Assembly: GCA_963573385.1 (NCBI GenBank)
Contig: CAUYLG010033142.1
Location: 1 to 64,000 of the forward strand
Source of the DNA: Cacajao melanocephalus
Taxonomy: Eukaryota > Chordata > Mammalia > Primates > Pitheciidae
Direction of reading: 5' to 3'
Length of the DNA stretch: 64,000 nucleotides
Part shown: in pieces, positions 11,958-23,448 of the stretch
Layout of the letters: the number at the start of each line of letters is the position of its first letter
How positions within the stretch are numbered: the stretch's first letter is position 1
Notes under the pieces: model-generated
The model's database searches: none
The model's input: the letters and a program-made list of their open reading frames with translations, nothing else
What the model was told of the DNA's origin: nothing
Position numbers and translations under genes: made by a program

Positions 11958-12289
11958 TTCTCAGCAAACTGACACAAGAACAGAAAACCAAACACTGCAT
12001 GTTCTCACTCATAAGTGAGTGTTGAACAATGAGAACAGAGGGACACAGAGAAGGGAACATCACACACCAGGGGCTGGGGGTTGGGGGACTAGGGGAGAAA
12101 TAGCAGGGGGTGGGCGGATTGGGGAGGGATAGCATTGGGAGAAATATGTAATGTAGATAACGGATCAGGGGATGCAGCAAACCACTACCATGGCACATGT
12201 ATACCTATGTAACAAACCTGCACAATCTGCACATGTACCCCAGAACTTAAAGTATAATAAAAGCAATTTTAAAAAATAAATAAATAAAA

Positions 12290-12865
12290 TTAGTTACATA
12301 TGTAGTTTAAAATTTCTAGTGTCAAATTAAAAAAATGAAACAGGAATAGTTTTGTTTTTTTTTTTGTGAAGGAGTCTTGCTCTGTCTCCCAAGCTGGAAT
12401 GCCATGGCTCAGTTTAGGCTCACTGCAACCTCCACCTCCTGAGTTCAAGCAATTCTCCTGCCTAAGCCTCCTGAGTAGCTGGAATTACAGGCATCTGCCA
12501 CTGTGCCCAGCTAATTTTGAATTTTTTAGTATAGACAAAGTTTTGCCATGTTGGGCAGGCAGGCCTCAAACTCCTGACCTCAGGTGATCCACTCACCTCG
12601 GCCTCCCAAAGTGCTGGGATTACTGTCAGGTAGAGTTAATTTTAATAAGGTTTTACCATATATATATAGTCCAAATATCATTTTATATATAACCTGTATA
12701 AAAATTAATAAGATCTTTGATATTCTTTTTTCATACTAAATCTAGAATCCAGCGTGTATTTTAAATGCACATTTGAATTAGCCTCATTTCAAGTGTTCAT
12801 TAGCCACACAGGGCTAGTGGCTACCCTATTGGATGGTACAGCTAGCTCTAGAGAACTTCAAGTTC
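12290..12865. mobile_element. hAT-type DNA transposon fossil split by an Alu
   Basis: Left part: acatatgtagtttaaaattt and ctagtgtcaaattaaaa (12297-12345). Right part: gagttaattttaataagg (12632) to ttagccacacagggctagtg and gctaccctattggatggtac (12840). Together these match the non-autonomous hAT element ending in the well-known tagccacatgtggctagtgg motif. The Alu at 12350-12623 sits inside it. The far left end is lost at the L1 tail. The family name is not certain. Confidence 0.7.
12350..12623 (-). mobile_element. Alu SINE lacking its 5' terminal ~25 bp
   Basis: Reverse Alu from poly-T (12356-12365) to cccaaagtgctgggattac (12623). The usual gtgagccaccgcgcccggcc block is missing, so the copy is 5'-truncated. 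It lies within the hAT element listed separately. Confidence 0.93.
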
Positions 12866-13019
12866 CCTTCTACCCAAAAAGCCTAGAAACCTATCACTCT
12901 ATAGTTTACAAAATAAACGTAGGCTGAAAATAATTTTTTTTAAAAAATTATGCCATAGAATTGCCTGGGTACCAAAGTAACACTGACACTTATGTGGATC
13001 TGTTTTTGCCTAACAAGAT

Positions 13020-16000
13020 CTTTTAAAAATTATTAATTATGAAATAACATATATAGAAGTAGTATATAAAACACAAATATAATTTTAAAAATAATGATAT
13101 ATTGCAACCTCCCATATAATCACCCTCTAGGTCAACAAAAAGAACTTAACAAACCGCTTCATAACCAATGACCCTCAAAGTGTTCACCACCCTGATCACT
13201 ACCCATTTCTTCCCCCTTAGAGGTAAATACAACCCTGATATTTGTGATCATCATTTCCTTACATTCCTTTAAAATTTTACTACCTAGTTATGCATCCCCC
13301 AAACTATATACAACAGTTTAGTTTTGCTGTTTAATTTCATATAAATGAAATTACATAGTACATATAATTTTGAGAATATCAACATCTGCTCAAAGCTATC
13401 TTTGTGGGACTCACACATATTTTAGATCATTCATGTTCATGGCTTTATTAGTTCATTGTGTGACTATAGCATTCTACTATTGACCTACATACAAGTGCTT
13501 TCTGGTGTTTGGCTATTACAAACAGCTCTAGTGTGAACATTCTTGTCCATGTACTTTGAAGAGGTACATGCCTGAGAGCACCTCAAGAGTACACTTAGAA
13601 GTGAATTTGCTAGATCATATGACAGGGCCCATCTTCAACTCTACTAAATAATGTCAGACCTTCCTAAATTGACAGATAAGTTCACACTTATGCATGAGTT
13701 TTGCTACAACCTCCCCAGTGACTGGTATTGTCAAATTTTATAATTTTTATCAACCAGATGAGAATATAATAGCATTTCATTGTAGAATTATTTCTCTAAT
13801 TATTAATAAAATTGTTAATCTTCGTATATACACATTGACCATTTGAGTTTTCTCTTTGAAGCTGCCTCTTTTTCTTACTGATGTGTACATCTTTTATAAG
13901 TCCTGGGTATTTGTCCTTTTTGTTTGGTTGGTTTTGGTTATATAAATTTTAACAATTTCCCCAACTGAGTAATCTGTCTTACCACACTTTTAACGGGGAC
14001 TTTTTGATAGACAGATTTTCTTAATTTTAATACAAATCAATATGTCAATCTTTTCCTTTATAGGTACTGGTTTTTTATCTTGTATAAAAAAAGACTTTCC
14101 TACCTTGAAGTTATTCTCTTGTATTATCTTCTAGAGCTTTGTATTTGACCATTGACATTTCAGTCTTTAATCTGCACAAAGGTCAGTTTTTATACGGTGT
14201 GAGGCAGGTGTCAACTTTAATTTTATTTCAGTTTGATATCTAAAAGGTCTACCATTATTTATCAAAAAGTTTGTCTTTTTTACAATAACCTGCAAAGTTA
14301 CCTCTTCCACCTCTCAAATATCCCTCAATAAGTGGGGGCTTTCTACTCTGTTCTTTTCATCAACTTGCCTAGCCCCATGCCACTGTCATAATTACATAAC
14401 TTTAAAATATGTTTTGATACCTGATAAGTCAATTCTTTTCATATTATATTCCTTTCTCAAAATTTTCTTGGCTTTTACTGACCCTTCGAAGTTCAATATA
14501 CATTTTGAACAAGCTTGTTGAATTTAACAAAAGAGCCTGCTGAGATTTCATTTAAAATTCATTAAATATATAGAAATCAACTCTATCTTGACTAAGATAG
14601 AATTGAGATTTTTCATACTTTTTATTTCACTCTATTAATTTTTGTTCTAAATTTATTTAGGTCATGTTAACATACATTTTTATATTTTTTCCACAGAATT
14701 CTTCAATATCTTGGTTATATTTATTCCCAATTGCTTCATGTTTTCTTAAGTTGGAGTAAAATATGTATTGCTTCATTTTAACTGTTACGTTGCTGGTATA
14801 CAGAAATGCAATTCATTATTGTATATAAATATGCACCTAATTGAACTCTCGTTAGTCATAATAATAAACCTCTTCGATGTTCTTTATAGAATCATGCCAG
14901 CCGTAAATAATCACAATTTTGTATGTTGTTTGTTAATCTCAAATGTTTTCTTTCTTTTCTGCCTATCTGATTTGGGTCAGGCTTACCATGTAATGTTGAC
15001 TAAAAGTGGTAGCCAGCCAGCCAGCATCATTGTCTGATTCCTTATCCAAAAGCGAAAATGTTAAATGTCATTTAACATTTGATTCTGCTACATAATGTTT
15101 GCAAATAATCTTTCATCATTTAAATATTCTGATCCTAATTAGCTAAAAACTTTTGTCATGAATTAGGTGTTGACTTTTGTTAAATGTTTTTCTGCCTCTA
15201 TTAAAAGAATCATATATTTTCTCTCCTTTTTTTTAACTGTGCTGATTTATACTGATTGATTTTAAATGTCTAACTAATTTCACATTTCTGGAATAAGTTA
15301 AACTTTACAATGTATTTTTATATTTGCAAACTTTTATTTAGGATTTTTATGTATGTTCATGAATGAGAAAGACCTATAATTTTACCTTTTATAGTGGTTG
15401 TGCCAGGTTCTAATATTAAAGTTATGCTGACCTCATAAAATAAATTGAAAAATGTGATTTCTTTTCTACTGATATTTAAAAATTTGAATAAAAATTATTT
15501 TACTGTTTGGTAGAATATGATAGAGTACAATAATAAAAATAGACTCAAGAGTTCTTTATAGGAATATTTTGACATAGTTAAGAGATAAAATACTATTCAC
15601 ATATATCTATCTGTCAACATTAGTAAGTTTGTTTTTCTAGTACTTTGTTCATTTTACTTAACTGTCAAAACTATTGACATGAAATATTAATAAATCCCTA
15701 ATATTATTTTATATGTATGGTATCTGTGATCTCTTTTTTACTCTTTAAATTAATCATTTGTCCATTATCACTTATTCCTTGATTATTCTCAACAGATATT
15801 TGTAAATTTCATTATTCTTTTTAGAAAGTCTACTTTTTGGCTTTATTGATCACCTCTTTTTTGATAGTTTTATAATACTTTAATTGCTGTCCTATTCCTG
15901 GATAATGCAAGGACCTTCAAACACTTAAATTATATTTATTCCCCTCTCAATGTATATGTTATTATAAGTAGTTACCATAGTTCTATTTTATGCCCCACAA

Positions 16001-17490
16001 TACATTATTATCAATTTAAGTAATTCCTATTCATTTATATTTGCCTCTAATTTCTTGTCATTACTTTTGCTTTCCAGATCCCTTCTGGAATCATTTTCCT
16101 TCAGCCTAAATCACATGTCCAAATCATACTGCAATCACAGATAAATCCAAAATTGTATTGTCTTACAGTAACAAAGGTTTATTTCTCTCATATTTACATT
16201 CATGGAGGATCAACTAGAGCTCTGCTGAATGTGCTCTTCATTTCAAAATCAAAGCTTCAGAGGTATCCTCTATCTGGGACACCAGTTTCAACCATGTTTG
16301 TAAGTGTTGCTTGTCACTTCCACTTACATTGTATTGTCTGATAAAGTGATATGGTCAAATTTGATGTCATCAGGACATGAGGTCCCTATTAGAAGAAGCC
16401 AGAAAATCTGACATTAATATATTATGTACTCCACTATGTGTTTGTATTTCTATCAGATAGTATCTGTCATTGAAAAACTCAGTGTTTGCCCGAAAAATGT
16501 ATTTTATTTACTGACATTCTTAAAATATATTTTCCCTGGATATGCAATTCTCTTAACATTTTTCCATTTAATACAATCATGATATATTTTCTCTTTCTTC
16601 TGACTCCATTGTTATTATTAATTTATCTCAGTCTAGTTGCTATTCCTTTAAAGATAATTCTCTTTTAGTTCCGGCTTCTTTTAAGATTTTAACTTGCATG
16701 TGGTGTACAGATGTTTCACTATGATATATTCAAGTGTGTATTTCTTTCTATCTGTCACGCTTGAGATTTGTTGGGCATCTTGAATCCATAGATTATTATT
16801 GTTCTGTTCAGGAACATTTGCAGCCAACAGTTCCTTAAATATTTCCTGCTCTCTATTCTTTCTGTCCTCTTCTTCTGGAACTCCAATTAGACATATATGA
16901 GAATTCATATATTAGACTCTCTTTCCTGCCCTCCATGACTTTTTAATGTCTTTTATATATTTTTTAATCTCTTTGCTTCTTCATGCTACATTCTGTAAAG
17001 TTATTCTGACTAATCTTCAGAATAATTATTCTGGCTGATTCATTTATTGAGTTTTTACTTTCAGCTATTGTATTTCTCTTTTGTAAAAGTTTGATTTGGT
17101 TTTTCCAATCTTCTAGGGCACATTTCGAGTATTCTAATATCAGAATATTTTTATTTCTTTAAACATTGTTAGCATGGTGTTTTATAATGTGTGGCTATGG
17201 TCATAATATATGGAGTCTTTGTAGGTTTGTTTCTGTTTTATGCTTTGGATCTTAATATTAGTGCCCTTGTTTTTTTGTGTGTGATTGGTTATTATTGCCA
17301 ACTAGTCATTTTCCTTAAAAGTGTGTTTATAGGTACTTTTTAATAATAAAATGAAAATACCTTTCTACAGAAAATATTTTAATTTACTTTTGCTAGGTTT
17401 CTATGGATACTGAGAACCAAAGAGTCTAGTAAATTTGGGTGTTTAATACTCACAAAAGCCAGGTTGTGGTTATAACTTTTCTGAGAGTTC
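13020..17490 (-). mobile_element. Long old L1M element
   Basis: Read in reverse complement this is an L1 from ORF1 to the 3' UTR. Landmarks on this strand: ggtgtttggctattacaaac (13505, C-terminal ORF2), ttttatcaaccagatgagaa (13746), gaggttaagacat-type RT text at gctgacctcataaaataaa (15427), tttctgcctctattaaaaga (15189) and actccaattagacatatatg (16880, ORF1). Part of the endonuclease region is missing around 15900. A segment at about 16150-16430 (caaaggtttatttctctcat) may be a separate small insertion. Same transcriptional sense as the host gene. Confidence 0.85.
16681..16908 (-). pseudogene. L1 ORF1 (RNA-binding protein) remnant
   Basis: A 75-codon open stretch reads IGVPEEEDRKN near its start and IFKELLAANVPEQ after it, then WIQDAQQIS and YIIVKHLYT. 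This is the conserved central ORF1p region (IGVPEEE...NLFEEI...QEAQR...HIIIK in the family). ORF1p is the trimeric RNA chaperone of the L1 particle. The fragment lacks the coiled coil and C-terminal domain and cannot function. It is the best protein-level evidence that 13020-17490 is an L1. Confidence 0.85.
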
Positions 17491-17491
17491 C

Positions 17492-17870
17492 TGCTATGGT
17501 TTGACTGTGTTCTCCAAAAGTTCACATGTTTATCTCTCTTTCTTTATGAATGAATTAAGAAATTAATGAGTATGTTGCCCTCATTAATAAATTAATGTCA
17601 CTATCAGAGAGTGCTTATCCGAGAGTGGTTACTCCAGTATCACGTGAGTAGCTTTCTTATAAAAGCAAGTTTTTTTTCTAGCTTGCTTGCTCTTGCTCTG
17701 TCACAATGCGATGCCTTCTGCTGTGTTATAATGCAGCAAGAAGGCCCTCAGAGATGCTCGTTCCTCCATCTTGGGCTTCCTAGCCTCCAGAACTATAAGA
17801 CATAAATTTTTCTTTATAAATTACCCAGCCTGTGTTATTCTGGTACAGCAACAGAAAACAAACTAAGGCA
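17492..17870 (+). mobile_element. MLT1-type solo LTR (ERVL-MaLR)
   Basis: Starts tgctatggtttgactgtgtt (17492) and ends aaacaaactaaggca (17870), with ggcttcctagcctccagaac and ataaattacccagcctg inside. Flanks gttcc and attcc are a near-match 5-bp duplication. Confidence 0.87.
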
Positions 17871-20479
17871 ATTCCCTCTTCTGCTTTGCTAAGCATCAAG
17901 GTACTATTCGTTGCAAATGCGTGATACTGGGAGAGTGAGGCCAGTTTATTTCTAATTACCTCTCATTCCTTGGGGTTCCTAGATCTACAGAAAGGTGCTG
18001 TCTATTAGATTTCCACCTAGAGTGTGCCCTGTGTTTGTTTACCCTTTACCCTATTCCACTTTTATTCAAGCCTAACTCATTTGACAAACATCCCCAGAGA
18101 AATGTGGATTAAATGATTCTCTTACCTTCTGATTCCAGTTTTGACTTATATTTTAACTTAGTAGATCGCTACTATATCTTTAAAGCTTACATTTTTTAAA
18201 AGACATTTATTTTCTATTGTAGGCAGCACTTTTGGTTGGTTTATTCCAATGCAAATGTTGGCCCAAATGACCTTTCCCTGATTCCTTCCTCTGAAGGTGA
18301 CTACTGGACAAATTCTAAAATGATTCCACATCAGCATTCTCCTGTGTAACCTATATCCAGCTTATGGGAAATGCTCCACATCCCCTGCTCTGACTCTGCA
18401 AGTGAAGGTAAATCAAAACACATCAGTCCTCTTTTAGCTTTATCATAAAGCAATCTTTAAATCTTTTATCACTTCCAGATTTCTCAGACAGGAGTCAGAC
18501 CTCATCCCAACCTCTGCTTTAGTTTTCTCACATGTGAGTCAGACATGAGTCGTCTATAGCTTCCAACTGTAGGAGACAAAATTAGAGTTTTAAGTTGTCT
18601 CACTGAAGCCTTCCCCATCTAGCTTTCAGAGGAACGAACAGACCCTTCCTCTCCCAAAGGCAACAGAATGGAAACTCTCCACAGAGCAGTAGCTCTCTGC
18701 AAGAAAACCTTTGTGACAACTCATCCCCCCAAATCTCTGATTCTTTACAGCCTTGATCATACTGAAGACTATAAAACTTACAGAGCAGCTTGTAATTTTG
18801 TAAATTCTGCATGGGAAGCGAACTGTCCTCTTACTTGACATTGGTTTTCACACCTCAATCAAAAATGAAACATTCTGTACACTTTGATATCATTTGCCAA
18901 AATGAAAAACAAATTATTAAAATTTGGGTTTTTAAAATTTTAACCCCACACTTAGCAGTAATCTGTGTAATGCTTATGGTGAGAAGGCTAATGTCTATTT
19001 TCACGTTTATTTACTATTTTTTAAAAGATACAAGTAAAACTGCATGATGTACTAAATTGTACTGAATTGTTGGAATTTTATAGTCATGAATTTATAAAAA
19101 CACCTAAACTCTAGAGGTGAAAACAAAGGCAAATAAATATGTATCTCACAAAGAAAGAAGAATGGGAAGAGAGCAGTAAAGCTTTCTAAAAGATCAAGAG
19201 ATATTTAACAATAATTATGAGAATCTCTCCCTCAGGAGGAGATAAAAACTCAACCTCACCAGAAAGATCCAGGAACCCCACTCACTTCCTATTAAGACAA
19301 CCAGCACCTAACAGTATAAACCCTATTTCCTCTAAAAACAGAGTGCTTCTTACATGAGGAAAAGCCCAAGTACCTTGAACTCTGCTCAGAAGCAATAATA
19401 TTACAAGCCAAGAGAGTTTTGCTAGGCTTTGCTGGACTTCCACTGGGAATCTCAGTGGAAACAAGGATCTGTTGACGTATAGAGTACTTCACAATTCCCT
19501 CGGAAGCCCTGATTCTCACAAATCAAAAGTTCTACTTCAGTGCAACTGATCTATTTTTGAGAAGGCAATCCTGCTCAGAATTAGATTTGTCAAGGCACAT
19601 TCTTTTACTCTTTAGCAGTATGAGCTTTGTAGACATAGTATTTAAAATAATACAGCCTATTATTTTATATAAAAGACTTGAGAGTCCTAGATTTCTGAAT
19701 GCTTTCTAGTAAAACAGCCAAGTTACTTAAGCTGCTGCTGCTTCTCCTCCTCCTTTTCTTTTTTAAGCAACAGAGAAGTAAAAGTTCTACGAGCTAGTGA
19801 GCAAAGAAATGTTTGAATATTGAGGGAAGTTAATGAGACAGAGATAATGCTATTTCAGTTGGCAAGTCCTACAAAGCAAAGGTTTGTGCAAAGGTAATAG
19901 TGATATGAATTGAAGGCAGGGATACTGACCATCTATTTGATATTCACACTCTCAGAATCTTTTCCTCAGTAACTGTTTCACATATGTAACACTGCCAACT
20001 TGCTTGAGAATATAATCTTCATAAAATGTTATGTTTTCCTTTACACTGAACAAGCATTCGCCCTTTTGGAAATATCAAAAAAGACTTCGGTGAGGTTTTA
20101 AATCAATCTACATAAAATGTCTTTGAAGTAGCCAAGTGGTTTTCTGTTTGCTTTCAATTTTCTCTTCTGTGGTCCAAGCACTTGGAGAACAGATGTGAGA
20201 GAAGGATTTGGATAGAAAATAAAAGAAATTCCAGAAGGTTTCAATGGGATAGGCTTAATGTAGTAATGGCTCGGGGGAAAAGTATAATTAGGAATTAAAC
20301 AAATATTAGAGACCAGAAATACCAATGTACAGCTGGAGATCAGAGATGCCAATGTACAGCTAACTCAAATCACCGTAGGTGGACCACTGTAGAGACTGGA
20401 GACATCATAAACATAGTAAACGTAGTGATCTATGGAGAGGTCCATTTAAATGAACAAAACGTGCAAGTTATGTACAACA
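17871..20479. other. Unassigned intronic sequence
   Basis: No exon or confident repeat seen in about 2.6 kb. The first 200 bp may continue the L1M beyond the MLT1. A pyrimidine-rich CTG/CTC run lies at 19731-19766. A 27-bp tandem duplication at 20309-20362 is listed separately. Confidence 0.4.
20309..20362. repeat. Two-copy 27-bp tandem duplication
   Basis: 20309-20335 (gagaccagaaataccaatgt...) and 20336-20362 (gagatcagagatgccaatgt...) align end to end without gaps and differ at four positions. An old small duplication. Confidence 0.85.
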
Positions 20480-20590
20480 TTCTTCAAATCTATAGATAAA
20501 AAATTAAACATTATCTCCTCCATGAAGTCTTCCATGACCTGCCCTCACACCCACAGCCAAGTTAAGACATCTTAAGATGGTGCCCCATTG

Positions 20591-20592
<2 letters not shown>
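20480..20592 (+). mobile_element. L2 LINE fragment
   Basis: The text atctcctccatgaagtcttc catgacctgcc resembles the L2 3' region (ctcctccgtgaagccttccc tgacc). Short and weak. Confidence 0.45.

Positions 20593-20630
<38 letters not shown>
20592..20630. repeat. (TA)n microsatellite
   Basis: About 18 uninterrupted TA units. Likely length-polymorphic. Confidence 0.97.
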
Positions 20631-20631
<1 letters not shown>

Positions 20632-20639
20632 TTCCCCTT

Positions 20640-20780
20640 AGTGTCTCAGTTTTGTCTTTTGTAAAAACAGCTAATGATATCTTAAGGGTTAAGTGGAATA
20701 ACTCCTAAAAGTCTTTAGCACATGCACCAAACATATTAGGCACTCAATAAATAATCATTATGATGATACTGTAATTTTTT
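20640..20780 (+). mobile_element. MIR SINE fragment
   Basis: MIR 3' half: gtgtctcagttttgtctttt gtaaaaacag, then cttaagggttaagtggaata, then attaggcactcaataaataa. Confidence 0.7.
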
Positions 20781-21019
20781 ACTTAGATCTGTCTCCCTCA
20801 TTATAATCTCCTTCAAGAATTTATTATAGCTAATCAATAGCTACTGTTAATTATAAAGTATTGTACACTAGGTACTGGTCTATGTGATTTACATGAAGAT
20901 AGTATTATTGTCTTCATTTTATAGACAAGGGAACAGAGGCACTGACAGGATAACTAACTTGCCCATGGTCACATATCTTGGCAATAGCAGAGCTAAGACT
21001 TTTAACCCACATAGTCTGG

Positions 21020-21710
21020 TGGTATGGTTTCGCTGTGTTCCCACCCAAATCTCATCTTGAATTGTAGCTCTCATAATTCCCATGTGCAGTGGGAGAGACC
21101 CAATGGGAAGTGGGTCTTTCTTGTGCTGTTGTCATGATAGTGAATAAGTCTCATGAGATCTGATGGTTTTATAAAGAGGAGTTTCCCTGCATAAATTATT
21201 TTTGACAGCCACCATGTAAGATGACCCTTTGCTCTTCTTTTGCCTTCTGCTATGATTGTGAGGCCTCCCCAGCCATGTGGAACTGTGAGTCAATTAAACC
21301 TCTTTCTTTTATAATAAATTTTTTTCTAATGTTTTCTTTTTTCTTTTTTCTTTTTTTTTGACACAGAGTCTCACTCTGTTGGCCAGGCTGCTCAATCTGC
21401 AGTGCAGTGGCATGATCTCAGCTCACTGCAACATCCACCTCCCAGGTCAAGCAATTCTTCTGCCTCAGCCTCCCAAACAGCTGGGACTACAGGCACATGT
21501 CACCATGCCTAGCTACTTTTTGCCCAGCTAATTTTCTCTGTATTTTTAGTAGAGACAGAGTTTCATCATGTTGTCCAGGCTGGTCTCAAACTCCTGAGCT
21601 CAGGTGATCTGCTGGCCTCAGCCTCCCAAAGTTCTCGGATTACAGGTGTGAGCCAGCATGCCTGGCCCTCACTTATGTCTTTATCAGCATCTTGAAAACA
21701 GACTAATACA
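21020..21710 (+). mobile_element. THE1-type solo LTR, split by an Alu
   Basis: Starts tggtatggtttcgctgtgtt and shows caaatctcatcttgaattgt, ataagtctcatgagatctga and gtgaggcctccccagccatg. It is broken near 21331 by an Alu and finishes with tgtctttatcagcatcttga ...actaataca (21710). A perfect 5-bp target duplication tctgg lies at 21015-21019 and 21711-21715. Confidence 0.93.
21332..21667 (-). mobile_element. Alu SINE inside the THE1 LTR
   Basis: Reverse Alu with T-rich tail (21332-21359) ending gccagcatgcctggcc (21667). A small internal duplication puts agctactttttgcccagcta before the usual attttt block (about 21510-21535). Confidence 0.93.
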
Positions 21711-22254
21711 TCTGGCTAGTACAACTAGTACAACACACTGAGTACTGATGTCACAGAAACACAGACACATACACACAGGCAAACGTGTTTGTGTGCATTC
21801 TGTTCAGTTGTAAAAAGCACAGACTTCAAGTCCAAATCAACTTGATTTCCTTAACATTTTTCTATCCATAGTCAAAATCAGAAATGCCTGCTGAAAACCA
21901 TCTTCAACTATGATCTAACCCCCCACCCCCCACTTCACCCCTAGCCCCCATAAACTGATCTGATAATGCTGGTTTCCTTTCTGTTGATTTTGACTATCCT
22001 CTTCAGCCAGCAGTCAGACTTGGACTTCCTAGCTGGGTTTCAATGTTGGAATCATTCCAGAATCTTACTTAACCTTTGGTTTCAAACTCTGTTGCCTTTG
22101 TACCTGGCCTATTCTACTCTAGCGTCTAATCCAGGTCCCTGGGAAGCCAGTCCTGGCCCTTGTTTTGGAATCTATCTTTGCTTGAAGGCAAGTATAAATA
22201 TTTAGAGTAAGTCTACCTTGGGATTGAATCTCAGGGATCCCAAGCAAGCTTTTA

Positions 22255-22400
22255 CTTTTTCTAAGCCTCAATTTCCTCACTGGAAATATGTGAAAAATAT
22301 TAGGACCTGTTTCAACAGGTTGTTGTGAAAATGCAATTAAAAAAAATAGATGTAAAACAGAATTGTGCTTGGCACATAGCAAACAGTGCAAAAGTGTGTT
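22255..22400 (+). mobile_element. MIR SINE fragment
   Basis: Text ctaagcctcaatttcctcac tgg, then caggttgttgtgaaaatgca, then ttgtgcttggcacatagcaa is the MIR 3' half. Confidence 0.75.
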
Positions 22401-22479
22401 GGATGAGAAAAGGATGACAACAGGATAATTCAGTCTGCTTTTATTATTTTATCTGAAAAAATCAATACAAAGTCCCTGA

Positions 22480-22740
22480 ATATTCCCTGTATATCTCATG
22501 TCACCTTCATTCTTCAAGGCTCAGCTCAATCATTTATTAAGGGAAGAGTCCCTCCTTTGTGTTCTCACAACAAGCCAAACAAGCTTTTATCTCGATCCTT
22601 GTCACATTATGTATCATGTGTCTCTTTGTTCATACCACTAGACTGTTAGCTTCCTAAGAGAGGCCCACATGCATGTATGTATGCAAGTGTGTTGGTGGTT
22701 ATTATACATTAGTCACCTCTGTTGCCCCAATGCCCATCAT
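22480..22740 (+). mobile_element. L2 LINE 3' fragment
   Basis: Shows ttcttcaaggctcagctcaa, gaagagtccctcctttgtg, gtcacattatgtatcatgt and cactagactgttagcttcct, which is the order of the L2 3' end. Confidence 0.75.
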
Positions 22741-22940
22741 AGGCACCAGCTTTTTCTGGGCTTAACTAATCTTCTGCCAGGACCACCAAATGAGAAGTTA
22801 CCAACTGGCTAAATAATGAGATTAGATGAAGCAAAGGGAGATTCAAGGATGAAAAAGGCATGCCCTATGGAAAAAAAAAGTCAATGAGGCTATTTCATAA
22901 GAAACCTAGCATCTTTAAAACTAGAATGGGATTTTTGTAT

Positions 22941-23245
22941 GTATGTAATTGTGGTCTGCAAAAAGATGTTGACATCCTAACCCGCAATACCTGTGAATAT
23001 GACCTTATTTGGAAATAGTCTTTTCAGAGAATCAACTTAAGATGACATCATTAGGGCAGACCCTGCTTCAATATGACTGGTGTCAATATAAAAGGGGAAA
23101 ATTTTGACCCATGCAGACAGAAGACATACACAGGAAGGATGCCACTTAAACATAAAGGCGGAGATTGGAATGATGCTTCCACAGACCAAGGAACACCAAA
23201 GATGGCCTGCAAGCCCCTAGAGGCCAGGAGAGAGGCATGGGATAG
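22941..23245 (+). mobile_element. MLT1-type LTR, 3'-truncated
   Basis: Shows tgtgaatatgaccttatttg, gcttcaatatgactggtgtc, aggcggagattggaatgatg, accaaggaacaccaaagatg and ccaggagagaggcatggga in MLT1 order. The last third of the LTR is absent where the next element starts. Confidence 0.75.
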
Positions 23246-23448
23246 ATCAAGCTTGTCCAGCCTGCAGCCCATGGGCCGCCTGCAGCACAGGATGGATGGC
23301 TTTGAATGTGGCCCAACACAAATCTGTAAACTTTCTGAAAACATTATGATTTTTTTTGCAAATATTTTTTAATCTCATCAGCTATAATTAGTGTTAGTGT
23401 ATTTCATGTGTGGCCCAAAACAATTCTTCTTCCAATGTGGCAAGAGCC
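23246..23448. mobile_element. Non-autonomous DNA transposon (family not named)
   Basis: Shows caagcttgtccagcctgcag, gctttgaatgtggcccaaca, aactttctgaaaacattatg, ctcatcagctataattagtg and caattcttcttccaatgtgg. I recognise this as a common short DNA-transposon repeat with inverted ends (tccaa...gggccac type) but cannot place its family name. Confidence 0.65.

Larger units (their letters stand above)
8351..12285 (+). mobile_element. 5'-truncated primate-type L1 with internal deletions
   Basis: L1 text begins inside ORF2 at acccatctcacatgc (about 8359). It runs through endonuclease, reverse transcriptase and C-terminal regions, and ends with a standard 3' UTR (ggggagggatagcattggga, cacatgtaccccagaactta) and an A-rich tail near 12285. 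An MST LTR splits it at 11446-11873. Relative to the L1 layout two stretches are missing: a short one near 10229 and several hundred bases at about 11957. Confidence 0.95.
20850..21740 (+). mobile_element. MIR SINE interrupted by a THE1 LTR
   Basis: Left part 20850-21019: cttcattttatagacaaggg aacagaggcactgacagg, then cttgcccatggtcacat and the terminal aacccacatagtctgg. The THE1 LTR follows, and the MIR resumes at 21711 with tctggct, as expected from cagtctggctcc in the consensus. Confidence 0.8.

Noticed and set aside
16140..16430. Possible separate insertion within the L1M (aaaggtttatttctctcata)
   Set aside because: The opening resembles a known repeat start, but borders and target duplication are not visible, so it was left inside the L1M entry.
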